This document shows, piece after piece, positions 33,307-44,425 of a DNA stretch of 64,000 nucleotides. The notes below the pieces were generated by a model. It saw nothing but the letters and a program-made list of their open reading frames with translations. It did no database searches and had not been told where the DNA came from. The stretch comes from Metallyticus violacea (lineage: Eukaryota > Arthropoda > Insecta > Mantodea > Metallyticidae). Where the stretch lies: the NCBI GenBank assembly GCA_030762175.1, contig CM060835.1, positions 86,858,001 to 86,922,000 of the forward strand, given 5' to 3'. The stretch's first letter is position 1, and each line of letters begins with the position of its first letter. A program made the translations under genes and the position numbers.

Positions 33307-34377
33307 AAATATTGTACTTATGAAGCTGTTGACAATGGAGTGGTAATATATCCTAAACTTAGGTATTCAATTTTACACTAAACTCCACTTACATTAAAGT
33401 AAGACGCGTTTCTGGAGAATCTCTCCCATCTTCAGTTGCTCACTGAACCACCATTACTCAAAACGATGGCTAGACAACCTGTGGTGGCCTCTGTTGGTTG
33501 AAGTAGGAAATTGCCAAGTTCATCCATAGGAGGAAACTGGAAATTCATTAGGTTTTCTCTATTTTTTAATATAAAATTTTTTTCCCAAGTGGATAACTCC
33601 AATGGGTTATGAAGATGTTTCAACAGTTTAATTCCCAGTTTTATTTTATCATTTTTGGTCCAAAAGTGAGCTGCTACTGCTGATTTATCCACCTGCTTAA
33701 ACCGAATATTCCTAAAATGTTCTTTCCTCCGAATTTCCAAATTTCTCTTTGTTTTGCCTTTGTAGCTCTGTTCACAATCTGCACATTTTATTTCGTAAAT
33801 TCCTGATTTCTGTTCTGTTGGTATGGAATCTTTTACTGTGCAATCTAATAAATTCTTGATGTTGTATCTGTCCTTTGGGGCTAACATTATCCCATGTTCT
33901 TTGAAAATTTTCTTGAACTTCTTGTGGTAAATTGGATGGTAGGTGAAACTTTTCAATTTGTATTCTTCTTTTGTGTTTTTCAGTGTGAAACTTCCCTTAT
34001 CCCTTTTTAACTTTTAGATTTATTGATAAACTTTATCACTGTGTCTTTGTTGAAACCATTAGCTGTCTTTATTATTTGTTTGTATTCTATTTTGTACTCT
34101 GCTTCTGTGAGTGGAATATTCATCAATCTATGTGCCAAACTGTGAAACACTGCATATTTATGTGGAATGGGGTTATAACTCATTTTTATGTAGCTTTCTG
34201 TGTGCGTGTTTCTTTTCTGTAAATTCTAAAATTCAAACAATCTCCATTTCTTATAATTTTTACATCTAGAAATGGTAGTCACCCATTTCTTTTCTCTTCT
34301 ATGGTAAATTGTATACCATGTTGCAAATTAAGAAGTTTCAGGACATCTATTTAGTGTTTCTTTGGTATTATATTATA
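33307..34377 (-). mobile_element. 5'-truncated PLE with open GIY-YIG frame and 12-bp target duplication
   Basis: Flanked by ATATAATTATAT at 33295-33306 and 34378-34389. A 174-codon minus frame (33956-33432) reads FKKIFKEHGIMLAPKDRYN, GIYEIKCADCEQSYKGKTKR, KEHFRNIRFKQVDKSAVAAH and ELSTWEKNFILKNRENLMNF: a GIY-YIG endonuclease in which YIG is YKG. Upstream (34000-34367) lie decayed RT thumb segments. After the stop, the best hammerhead-like core of this family sits at 33445-33394, then the terminus GTGGAGTTTAGTG. One of the least decayed PLE copies, in antisense-free orientation with the host gene (same strand). Confidence 0.92.
33394..33445 (-). ncRNA. Hammerhead-ribozyme-like motif, family-1 PLE
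   Basis: On the minus strand: GAGCAA, CTGAAGA (33435-33429), stem II TGG..CCA plus AGA/TCT around a GAT loop with one bulged G, GAAA (33412-33409), the self-complementary ACGCGT (33409-33404) and C (33403) as the cleavage-site base; TTACTT after it pairs with AGCAA before the core except for one mismatch. All core bases C3, U4, G5, A6, G8, A9, G12, A13, A14 are consensus. Confidence 0.7.
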
Positions 34378-34403
34378 ATATAATTATATTATAATATAAT
34401 ATT
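34364..34403. repeat. AT-only imperfect palindrome at PLE edge
   Basis: TATTATATTATAATATAATT and its near complement follow the PLE 5' end and include the second target-duplication copy. Confidence 0.8.
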
Positions 34404-35050
34404 CATAAGAGCTTCAGTTCTGTTGCTACCGAAACCTGAAATATTCGTTTATAATGTAAAACATGACAAAGGCTGCAACTATTTTAATCTTCAATTTATG
34501 TTAGGGTTTATAAATATAGAATCTTAAATTAAAAAGATGAAAAAACTGGTCTATTCAAAAAGAATATGCTCATTTAAATGGTTAAAAATGAGGATGTTTG
34601 CACAGGACAGTTTGCATTGGACTCCAAAAAAATTCTCAAAATGTCCTATTACATTTGATTCACAAATATTCCAGTAACAGGGCAGCTCCTCTAGGAGGCT
34701 GCATATTTGCACAACCCCCAAACACTTCAGTCTTTAATTTTCACTATTGCTTGATGTGTTTTTTGGCATAAAATGTCTATAGGGAATTCTATCTTGTGCC
34801 TGCTGTTTTTATTTGCAGTTATTATCTGTAGTGAACTTGGTCTGCAGACTTTCTGCAGTCTGATGTCTTAGTGATCTTGTGGAGTATTTTGACCAGCAGA
34901 AGTGGCTGAAAGCATTAGGAGGAGCTTCTTGTCCATAAGAGCAATTGTGTTCAAGCATTAGCTAAAATCTTATTTTGATTTAAAGTAAAACACTAAAAAT
35001 CATGTCGTCACATTAAAACTCTCTTTAAGTTTCACAAACACACTTGTAAA
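34404..35050. other. No recognised feature
   Basis: Intron DNA without visible coding or repeat signal. Confidence 0.5.
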
Positions 35051-35110
35051 AGTAATTTTGGTACATGTTTCGTGAGGTACATTCCTCACATTGTCAACCA
35101 AAACGACGAC
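35050..35110 (-). ncRNA. Hammerhead-ribozyme-like motif with strong stems
   Basis: On the minus strand: TTTTGG (35103-35098), TTGACAA (35097-35091), stem II GTGAGG / CCTCAC around AATGTA, GAAA (35071-35068), ACATGT (35068-35063), A (35062), CCAAAA (35061-35056). Stem I is a perfect 6-bp pairing and stem II a perfect 6-bp pairing. Two core positions differ from consensus (C3 is T, G8 is A), so it is probably inactive now. No PLE coding sequence is adjacent. Confidence 0.55.
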
Positions 35111-36726
35111 TCAGTAAACATATTACCTAAAATGTCAGTTTTCATCACTTATATTCTCATGAAAGTTTACCTTAAAGTTGATACAGGCTGAATGTTGCTG
35201 CATTACAAAGTAGAATAAAATATTTAGATAATTACAGTAAAAAAAGATATTAATGGCAACACAAATATATATAAAATATAGAAATCTTGCAGTTATTTCG
35301 ATTTCATTAAATTTTAAGTAACAATACTCTCATGCAGATACTCTCTAGCAGCAATAACCAGTAGTTTCATTAGTACTAAGCTGTTGCTGAATGAAAGGTT
35401 ACTAAAGTTTCATGTAAATTTGTGAGGTAGTTGCTTCATTTCTTTTTGTGTAAATGAATGTAAAGAAAATTAACACCATACAAAGTTTATATTCTAAGCT
35501 TTTTTATTTGCAGTCATTGGAAGAGAAAACTGAAATTAAATTCTGGGTAGAATAACTCCATGCATTAAGTTGAGTAAAACCGTGATTTCAAAATATAGGA
35601 AATATGCAATGCCTATGAGAGAGACTTCATCCAGCAGATTCTTGACTTTTATCAAAGGTCATTGACAAGATTGTTGCTATAAAAACCAGGGAAAGGATAT
35701 TTTTGTTTAAAAGTATTACTGTTATATTTTTATTAAATTCTCTCTATGCTGTGTATGTTCAGCTGCACACATCAGTGTTCATTTTGATTATTAACATTCT
35801 AGAGGCTCGTAATCTATATTTAGCAGTAACAGCAGTAAATTGTGCAACCTAGCTTTATGCTGCTGCAAGTCATGGTTTTCTGTAATAAATTACCATTTGT
35901 TTGTGTTATCTAAATACTACAAGATTTTGAGGTAAAAATATGATAAAGTTATATAATCTTGCAGCATATAAGCATAAATCTATATGAGAAATTTCTATTG
36001 TCAAGGAAAATATAATTACTCTTTATTTTCCTATAGAAGGCAGATTCATGCTGAATCACATTTCACATATCCAGTGAACTCAGAATTTTAAAAATTTTGG
36101 GCATGTGACAATTTTACTTTTCCCATTAATATATACAGCAACACTGATTACATTCACGATTATCATACTATTGGATTAATATTTAATTTAGGAAAACTAG
36201 AAAATATTAAAGCATTTGTAGAAGATAATTAAAACTATAAAAGTATTCACCTTCTCAATTTGAGATAAAAGATAAGTCAAAATGATTAATAATGGACTAT
36301 ATACATATTATGGAAACCACTAAAGAAATAACAAAACAGTTTCCATTTGGAAACTGCTGCAATGACTTATTTCTCTTTTATGTAATTAAAGATATCCGAC
36401 AACATAAAACGAAGAAGAAAGTCACAAATCCTCCAGAATAATGAAAGTTTTTCAGCAGATGAATTCATATCTTTCATAAAGGCAAATTAAATAATTGCTA
36501 AACAGAATGGAATATAATAAATAGAAGAATAGTTGGGTGAATTTACTGTTTATGATAACTTATTTATGAAAACCTGCAGATTGTTTCCTAATGATAACGT
36601 CATTAACCTAAACTTGAATACTTCTCTTACATTTTGCCATTTAATAGAAAATGCTTTATCAGTACATTGAGCTATATTAATTATTCCCTATTTTTTAAAA
36701 CAATGCATTTATAATAAAACTAAACT
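35111..36726. other. No recognised feature
   Basis: AT-rich intron DNA; no motif seen. Confidence 0.5.
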
Positions 36727-37018
36727 TTTTTTTTTTAATTGATTTATTTATGGACGCTCTTTAACATCTCAGGTCATCAGTGTCCCATTCAACTCAGAGC
36801 GTGAAACGGCCGACAAATTTTGCTCAGAGGCCTCTCTTTCAGGCTTGAGGTTCTTTTTCGTGCCGCAAATGTACGACACGGGACCCACGGCTTTACTTCC
36901 CTTCCGAAGGATTACTTAGGATTTTTACGCCCGAAAAAATCCATCGGTCCTGGCCGGGTTCGAACCCACATTTTGGGTTTAGGAGGCAAGTATGGTAACC
37001 ACTACACCACCAGGACCG
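36727..37018 (-). mobile_element. SINE1 copy, nearly complete
   Basis: Minus strand: head GGTCCTGGTGGTGTAGTGG (37015 on), degraded anticodon region, B box GGTTCGAACCC lost partly (GGGTTCGAACCC at 36966-36957 region), body, AGAGGCCTCT, tail block GATGACCTGAGATGTTAAAG and an A-rich tail. Seven bases are missing after the hairpin (near 36910). It sits in the host intron in sense orientation. Confidence 0.92.
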
Positions 37019-37289
37019 ACTCGTAAACAATTTGGAAAAAATAACTTATAAGATAAAGTTATTATTGTAGAAAAATATGCTGCCAATAATTAATAAAACA
37101 ACAATATAATGTGGTACAGGAAATAGAATCATAAATGAAATATAAATATACAGTAAGTGCTAAGATATATCTTCAATTATATAAAAGCACAAAGAAAACA
37201 ATCATATGAAAAAATGCCCATATAAAGCCCAATGTATAACCTGGGAGGGGGGGAGGGGCTGGAAAACTGCAAAGAGGTAAACACCTAGA

Positions 37290-37425
37290 CTAATTGATAT
37301 CATTGTATGATTCAGTTGAACTACACACTCTTAAAGCTTCACTTACTTTTCATAAATGTATGGAACTCAGTTGAACTTTAGCCTGGCTGAAGATGGAACT
37401 AAATGTTCTCGAAACCGGTTATATT
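37290..37425 (+). repeat. One-armed PLE terminus with hammerhead-like core
   Basis: The left arm TTGATATCATTGTATGATTC (37297 on) matches the 235-bp and 229-bp palindromes; the core reads CTGAAGA (37387-37393), GGAAC TAAAT GTTCTC, GAAA (37411-37414), ACCGGT (37414-37419) and T. The second arm is missing, so this is a broken copy. Confidence 0.7.
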
Positions 37426-38331
37426 TGAATTTCACAGTTTTATTCATGCCTGCCTGGTGTCTATCCCAAAAACCATAATTTTTATAAGCAAAACTCTTCT
37501 CATGTCAATACTAACACTTTCACATGAAGGTTAATAAAGCTTTCCGCAAATCTAGTCTGGCAACAGGATGCACAGAGAACTGCATGACATGAGTTAAAGG
37601 GCTTGTATAGAAAATCTAGTTATCCCAGGAAAAATATAGCTGCTTAGAACAGTGAAATATGAAGGATTTTTTTTAGTTTTTTTATATAGAAACAAATTAT
37701 TTTTGGTAGTAGACACTTAATGCTTATTTAAAATTACATATTGTAAAATTCACCCTTTCATAATATGAGTTGTTTTCAAAATGTAATTTTTTAATTTCAT
37801 GCGATACAAACATTTTTTTACCTCATGAAAATGTTGCTTATTAAGCCACAATATATTCCATTTCACTACTATATAATGTGAAATTAAGAGTTCATTAATA
37901 ACTACTACCAAAAGATTGCTGTTAAGTAATCAAATGCACCCCTGTACTGATATTGAATATGACATTACTGGTTTGGAAGTATATCTTAATGTTGCATAAA
38001 TGTGTCTATTAGGCTATACGATTACATCTGTGTTTTAGAATGCTCAAGTCATGAGACCAAAGTTCTGTCTGTTTACCTGCATACAAAGATTACTCTACTT
38101 CCAAAAGCATGGCTGGTTCATATATTTTCCATAAATGAGCTTAATACAGATTTATGATAGGTGAGTGTTTACATTCCATATGATGTAAAAAATCACAGAA
38201 GCAGATATACTCTGCAAAGAAAAAATTTTCCCCACAAAGTGTATTTGTATGGTCTTAATTATGTCACTGTAAAACTTCTATATTGTTTATTGAAAAACGC
38301 GCAGTCACTATGAAAAGAGCTGCAAGCCTAC
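37426..38331. other. No recognised feature
   Basis: Intron DNA up to the 5' splice site at 38331. Confidence 0.5.
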
Positions 38332-38532
38332 CTGATTTCGGCACTCTGCTTCAACATGCGCTAATTTTGTTTGTGCAAGTTCTAATTCTAACTCCCGAAT
38401 ACGCTCTTGTGCTCGAGCTAGAGATGGATCGCTATTTTTGTTGGTTGTAGTTGAGGTACTTTCTGTATTTCCATTTGTTGCATTGCTAAGTCCCAGAAGA
38501 GCTTGACAATGCTCACAGCCTGCCAGTTGGTT
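38332..38532 (-). CDS. RABGAP1: Penultimate exon of RABGAP1-like Rab GTPase-activating protein
   Basis: A 201-bp exon (67 codons, phase 0 at both ends) after the acceptor AATTGTTAATGTTTCAG and before the donor CAG/GTAGGC. It begins NQLAGCEHCQALLG, has a Ser/Thr/Asn-rich linker, and ends in the coiled coil ARAQERIRELELELAQTKLA followed by HVEAECRNQ. RABGAP1 and RABGAP1L share RELELELAQTKLQLVEA-like sequence just before their C-terminus, the basis of the assignment. No further upstream exon (the TBC domain) was recognised between 38533 and 64000, so either the next intron is longer than 25 kb or short exons were missed. Confidence 0.88.
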
Positions 38533-38587
38533 CTGAAACATTAACAATTATTTTAAATATAAATCAGGTTTATATTTCACAAAGATT

Positions 38588-38946
38588 TACACTGCTGGCC
38601 AATAAAATTGCAACACACATAAGAGATACATTAAACCACTCCACATTTTCTCAGAAGCAATGAATATGAATCATTCAAAATACAACATCAATATCAACAG
38701 GTGTCTGAATTTGATAAAGTGCATGCCAAAAGTGTAGGGTGTCATTCTTAGAAATTGGTGCTTGTGTTGGGCAAAATGCATCCACAGCAAAACAAATGAG
38801 ATCAATGAACCAAGAAAGGATGAAAAAAATAGATGTTAAGGGTCTGAATGGCTCCATTAAACAACTGGACGAGAAGATGGACATCATTTCTGCATGGCTA
38901 TTATGAACACACACAATATGTTGCAATTTTAATGGCCAGCAGTGTA
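38588..38946. mobile_element. Mariner-type MITE, 359 bp
   Basis: Terminal inverted repeats TACACTGCTGGCCAATAAAA (38588) and its complement TACACTGCTGGCCATTAAAA (ending 38946) extend over about 28 bases through TTGCAACA, with TA at both outer ends as in Tc1/mariner target duplications. A 144-codon minus frame covering the right part has no transposase motif. It lies 55 bases upstream of the exon at 38332-38532 on the gene's strand. Confidence 0.88.
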
Positions 38947-40396
38947 TAAAACACTGGCTTGACATATTTTGTTTCAAGAAAATCATATATGAATACTGTG
39001 AAAAACTAATATTACATTCTTGTTGAATGGAACTTTTATGGAAAAAATGCATTGTAGCACTTAAACTTTTGAGTACAATAATTGGTACTTTCAATGAAAA
39101 TGACCACAAATTACTATTATAATAAAAATTATAAAAGTTGCCAACTTAGAGCTATTTTAAACAAAATGTAACTCTTTAAAAGATGATTTTTAAGTATGAC
39201 CATTTTTCTCTGTATAAACATTTAACATTCCACCCTCCCTCCATCCAGCAAATTCCTAAATCTCCCACTGGAGCAATGGGCAGAAGTGAATATTTTCCAT
39301 CAAATTTGGTTCTTGGACAGGTTATTTTATTTCTCCCCAGGATTTCCCTATAGATGACAGTCCTTTTCCAGAAATAATTTGGTCATCCTGGCCTTTTGCT
39401 GTGGGAATCCCATCAAGCTCTGCTGTGTCATAAAACAGCAGTAATGATATATACACTCAGTTAATTTGTGTGATGTACAGGCAGAAATGAAGTACAAATG
39501 AAAGAGTTTTTTTTTGTTCACGTTAGTTACAGTCAGATAATGTAACGAAAACTTAAAATAAAAATTGGATTAGCACAAAACATGAAAAAACATTTTATAC
39601 TTACTTACTATGCGTATTTATTGATAGATAGAAATTTAAATTAATGCATGATTTTGTTCAAATATCTTGGTAAACAAAAGTAAAGAGTAAAATAAATAAT
39701 AAGGAGCATCCATATATTTAAATTGCCAACTTGAATTTAAATAAATATTGGCTGATCTATGCGAGAGGCAGGGACATTTAAATGGTTGAGGCAAAATAAT
39801 TAATACATTTTATAAACTTCAGTGCTGAATTTATTGCTGGCTTTAAATCATTGACTCTGTGTCTCTCCCCATGTCCACCAATCTGTTTTCATCTCAATAT
39901 CTTCAGTATTATCAATGTTCACATTTATATTTTTACAGCTCTGGCAGGTGGAATGTAACAGATACATTGAGTTCACTGTAGGATTACATATTACTAAGAA
40001 TATCAAGATGGTTATGCTCATTTTCATATATTGTAATGGTCTTTAGAAAAATGGCCAGGGCCAGAACCTAAAAACTCTTAATTTCTTTTGTATCTTGCTT
40101 AGTGCTTAATAAATATTAACTTCTTCCTGGATATGGACATGTATAGACATCCACAGTGAAATGGACCCAAGCATCATGTATGTATAAACATCTGGCAAGC
40201 ACTGCAAATCAAATGATTTTCAACCTGTAATTGATTTAACATTTCTTTAAAAAATAAATGTAAAAAATTCTTGATATTATTGGCTTCACTGTGCAAGTTC
40301 CAACTGACATTTTAATTAGTAATAAATTCTATACAATATTTCAGCCTTACCTTTAAAAGTTGCATTTTGAATGACATATACACCTCAAAGCATAGG
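38947..40396. other. No recognised gene; tiny PLE scrap
   Basis: TTGATATTATTGGCTTCACT and GTGCAAGTTCC near 40273-40308 match the outer edge of the PLE termini. Otherwise no signal. Confidence 0.5.
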
Positions 40397-40688
40397 ACCG
40401 CCATGGGTGGCCAAGGTCGTTAAGGCGTGGACTTATTCAGTGGGAGGTCTGGGGTTCGAATCCTGCCAGGATCGCCCTCCCTGACTGAGGTTTTTTTTTC
40501 CAGGTTTTCCTCAGTCTCATAAATGGCAAATGCCCGGGAGGTATACCCTAAACTTAGGCCTGGAACCATTCCTTCCTTAAAAATAGATCCTTTCTCAATA
40601 TATCATTTCATCTCATGTATCATCAGTGCCCATCGCCTGTGGTGCCTCTGTAGCAAAAATGGGTGTTAAACACTATTCATTCATTCAA
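40397..40688 (+). mobile_element. SINE2 copy, full length
   Basis: Starts CCGCCATGGGTGGCCAAGG and TCGTTAAGGCGTGGAC (class II tRNA A box), B box GGTTCGAATCC (40452-40462), body CCTGACTGAGG, CATAAATGGCAAATGCC, CCTTCCTTAAAAATAGATCC, CCTGTGGTGCCTCTG, and ends with the ATTC-rich tail ACTATTCATTCATTC. Confidence 0.92.
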
Positions 40689-40714
40689 GGTATGCATAGG
40701 TAGTGACATAAGGT

Positions 40715-41945
40715 CAATTTCCGCAGTCATCACAAATAATTTTGGTTTCCTTGCATATGCCCCTTTTGAGGCATAAGGAACATTTCCGAAACTGACACAA
40801 CTTTTTTTCCTGGCGGTATTCTTTTGAGGAAATGTTTCCCCATCAATCTGAGGGTGACAGGAGTTTTAGAATTTCTACCCCCTGTGTGTTCAGATCTCTG
40901 AATTTGGTAGCTTGCATTTAGGATAGCTTGCAATTAATAAGCAAAACTCCAGATATGTCATTGTTTTTTGTGGGTTTAAAGCTCTCCAAATTACCAAACA
41001 ATTATATATAGTAATATCCATCATGTGAAAAATAGTTTTTTGTATCATTTTACAGTTTTATGTAAAAAGGGATAAGCTTGCAATACACTAAATCAACACC
41101 ACCCATGTGCATATTATTTTCATTTATATATCAGGCTTATAAATTGTCATTTTGGTTTTGGCATCTAGCTTTCCTGTATTGTGCATCAAAATTTTGGTAC
41201 TGCAATTAGTTAAAGCTACTACTCTTCTATCATGCCAAGCAATGTAAGTCAAAGGTGGTGGGGGACACACGTCCATTTCTCCTCTCTTTAGAGCTGTACA
41301 TTCACATATTTTGGCAATTCAATATCATTCGAACATACTTCCAATGGCATTTGTCATTCTTTTATATAAAACAATAAACAACTTAGGGGAGCTGTACAAG
41401 TTGTACAGATATATAGTCCTATCCTGATCAAGCACAGGTTCCATGAGGTTCATAACTATGGAGCCAGATAACCCTACATATTTTTTGCCTGTGTTGTCAG
41501 TCCCTTTGCTAGTGTAAATACAGCTATTTTAGCTATACCATGATTTACTTTCACAAAGATCAAAACGTTTTATGCCAAATCTGGTCTTTTTTGTTTTGAT
41601 ATATTGCTTCAAACCTAAGTGGACCTTCCAGAGCATCAATTTTTCATCAACAGTGGCCTTTTCACCAGGAATGTAATTTTCTTTGAATTTTGAAATAAGG
41701 CAATAAAAAATATAGGTTAATTTTGTGTAATTTAATATTTATGTTTTCTGTGTAGATGAAAACCTGTTGTTTGACATGCATCTTCCAAAAAATGGAGTTG
41801 CTAGCATTTTATCTGTAGACCAGTATATGTCTAATGTAGATTTTTGAATAACACCCATGAGAATTATGCCAAGTAGCCTATAATCTCATTCTGTGTTACA
41901 TCTGACCACTTCTGTATTCTAAAAATCCCAATTTGCCTTTTGAGG
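40715..41945 (-). pseudogene. piggyBac-type transposase fossil
   Basis: Minus-strand frames give, in order: RIQKWSDVTQNEIIGYL (about 41920-41870), IILMGVIQKSTLDIYWSTDK and TPFFGRCMSNNRFSS (41865-41755), ATVDEKLMLWKVHLGLKQYI (about 41660-41600), RFGIKRFDLCESKSWY, YNLYSSPK, LTYIAWHDRRVVALTN (about 41255-41205), MMDITIYN near 41020, SYPKC, then KHFLKRIPP and the C-terminal cysteine finger CSLCLKRGICKET (about 40770). This is the piggyBac layout, including the WSTD, DE and Cys-rich blocks. Multiple stops and frameshifts; no inverted ends were identified. Confidence 0.85.
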
Positions 41946-42324
41946 TTAGATCTTCCTGCTCTTTATGCTCATATTTATTTGTTTCAGACTATGAAAGCTA
42001 CAAAAATCAATTGGTTGGCTGTCACTTGTGAGCTGTGCATGAGACTGTACACTGAAAAATATATCTTTTTGTGCCGCAATGGTTTTCGCAATTTTGCAAC
42101 CCTGTCTCTGCAATAATATTTGCAGGAACAAACTTCCTAAACTAGGTAAAGGTACACCACTAGTTGAAGTCATGATTTGAACTGGGAATAACAAGTAATT
42201 AGAATTTAGCTGAAATGAAAATATTCTCAATAAACAAACCCAAACATGTGTGCCAAGAACAGATTCCAGTATTATGTTGCTTATTTATATATTTCAACAG
42301 CTGAAAACTGAATAGCTGACATTA
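41946..42324. other. Probable N-terminal remains of the piggyBac fossil; unassigned
   Basis: A 94-codon minus frame (42230-41946) is contiguous with the transposase but shows no motif of its own. Confidence 0.35.
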
Positions 42325-42452
42325 ACATAATAAGCTAAATATTGTACTTACGAAGCTGTTGACAATGGAGTGGTAATACATCATAAACTTAGGTATTCAT
42401 TATTATTATTATTTTATTTTTTACACTAAACTCCATTTGCTTACATATAAGT

Positions 42453-42487
42453 AAGGCACATTTCGGCAGAATCTCTCGCATCTTCAG
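42453..42487 (-). ncRNA. Decayed hammerhead-like motif, left arm of PLE dimer
   Basis: CTGAAGA and GAAA are kept, but the site that should be GTC is GCC (42457-42455), which breaks the required U. Confidence 0.5.
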
Positions 42488-44386
42488 TTGCTCGTCGAAC
42501 CGCCGTTACTCGAAATGATGGCTGGACACCCGGATGTTACTGTGTGGCCCCTGTTGGTTGAAGTAGGAAATTGCCAAGTTCATCCATAGGAGGAAACTCG
42601 AAATTTATTAGGTTTTCTCTATTTTTTAATATAAATTTTTTTTCCCAAGTGGATAACTCCAATGGGTTGTGAAGATGTTTCAGCAGTTTAATTTCTGGTT
42701 TTATTTCATGGTTTTTGGTCCAAAAGTGAGCTGCTACTGCTGATTTATCCACCTGTTTTAACTGCATATTCCTAAAATGTTCTTTCTTCCGAATTTTCAA
42801 ACTTCTCTTTGTTTTGCCTATGTAGCTCTGCTCACAATCTGCACATTTTATTTCGCAAATTCCTGATTTCTGTTCTGTTGATATAAAGTCTTTTACTGTT
42901 CAATCTAATAAATTCTTGATGTTGTATCTGTTCTTTACGGCTAACATTATTCCATGTTCTTTGAAAACTTTCTTGAACATGTGATAAATTGGATGGTAGG
43001 GGAAAATTTTGAATTTGTATTTTTCTTTTGCATTTTTCAGTGTGGAAACTTCCCTTATCTCTTTTTGTCTTTAGATTTATTGATAATTTTAATCACTGCA
43101 TCTTTGTTGAAACCGTTGATTATAGCTGTCTTTACTATTTGTTTGTATTCTATTTTTTACTCTGCTTCTGTGAGTGGATTATTCATCAATCTGTGTGCCA
43201 AACTGTGAAATACTGCATTGTTATGTGGAATGGGGTTATAACTCATTTTTTTCTTCTTCTATGGTAAATTGTATAGATTCATGTTGCAAATTAAGAAGTT
43301 TCAGGGCATTTATTGAGGCTTTTGTGATATGTGTTTCAAATGAACGCAGAGTTATGAGTTCATTTGAAACACATTATTACAAAAGCCTTCCCTTCAATTT
43401 CCAAGTCATGGTATAGGTATGTGGATGACATTTTTGCAATAATACCGAAGAAACAGTCAATAGATGCCCTGAAACTTCTTAATTTTCAACATGAATCTAT
43501 ACAATTTACCTTAGAAGAAGAAAGAAATGGGTGGCTACCATTTCTAGATTTAAAAATTATAAGAAATGGAGATTGTTTGAATTTTGAAATTTACAGAAAA
43601 GAAACACATACGGAAAACTACATAAAAATTAGAGTTATAACCCCATTCCACATAAGTATGCAGTATTTCACAGTTTGGCACATAGATTGATTAATATTTC
43701 ACTCACAGAAGCAGAGTACAAAATAGAATACAAACAAATAATAAAGACTGCTATAATCAACATCTGAACAAAGACACTGATTAAAATTATCAATAAATCT
43801 AAAAGACAAAACAGGATAAGGGAAGTTTCCACATTGAAAAATGCAAAAGAAGAATACAAATTCAAAAGTTTCACCTACCATCCAATTTATTACAAGTTCA
43901 AGAAAATTTTCAAAGAACATGGGATAATGTTAGCCCCAAAGAACAGATACAACATCAAGAATTTATTAGGTTGCACAGTAAAAGACTCCGTACCAACAGA
44001 ACAGAAATCATGAATTTATGAAATAAAATGTGCAGATTGTGAGCAGAGCGCATAGGCAAAACAAACAGAAATATGGAAATTCGGAGGAAAGAACACTTTA
44101 GAAATATTCCGTTTAAGCAGGTGGATAAATCAGCAGTAGCAGCTCACTTTTGGACCAAAAATGATGAAATAAAACCAGAAATTAAACTGCTGAAACATCT
44201 TCACAACCGAATGGAGTTATCCACTTGGGAAAAAATTTTCATATCATAAAATAAAGAAAACATAATAAGCTTGGAGTTTCCTCCTATGGATGAACTCAAC
44301 AATTTCCTACTTCAGCCAACAGATTCCACCACACAAACATCTGGGTGACCAGCCATCATTTCGAGTAACGGTGGTTCGGTGAGCAA

Positions 44387-44425
44387 CTGAAGATGGGAGA
44401 GATTCTCCCAAAACGCATCTTACTT
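44387..44425 (+). ncRNA. Decayed hammerhead-like motif, right arm of PLE dimer
   Basis: CTGAAGA (44387-44393) and a good stem II (GGGAGA..TCTCCC) are kept; GAAA is AAAA and the hexamer is ACGCAT, so activity is unlikely. Confidence 0.5.

Larger units (their letters stand above)
29653..38331 (-). other. Intron of the RABGAP1-like gene
   Basis: An 8,679-bp intron between two phase-0 exons, bounded on the minus strand by CAG/GTAGGC at 38332/38331 and TTGCAG/GAT at 29653/29652. It contains several PLE fragments, a mariner-like MITE, a pogo-like fragment and one SINE1. Confidence 0.8.

Noticed and set aside
40399..40470. Serine or leucine tRNA gene
   Set aside because: It is the head of SINE2, repeated at 2775-3050, 51473 and 52502 with the same downstream body.
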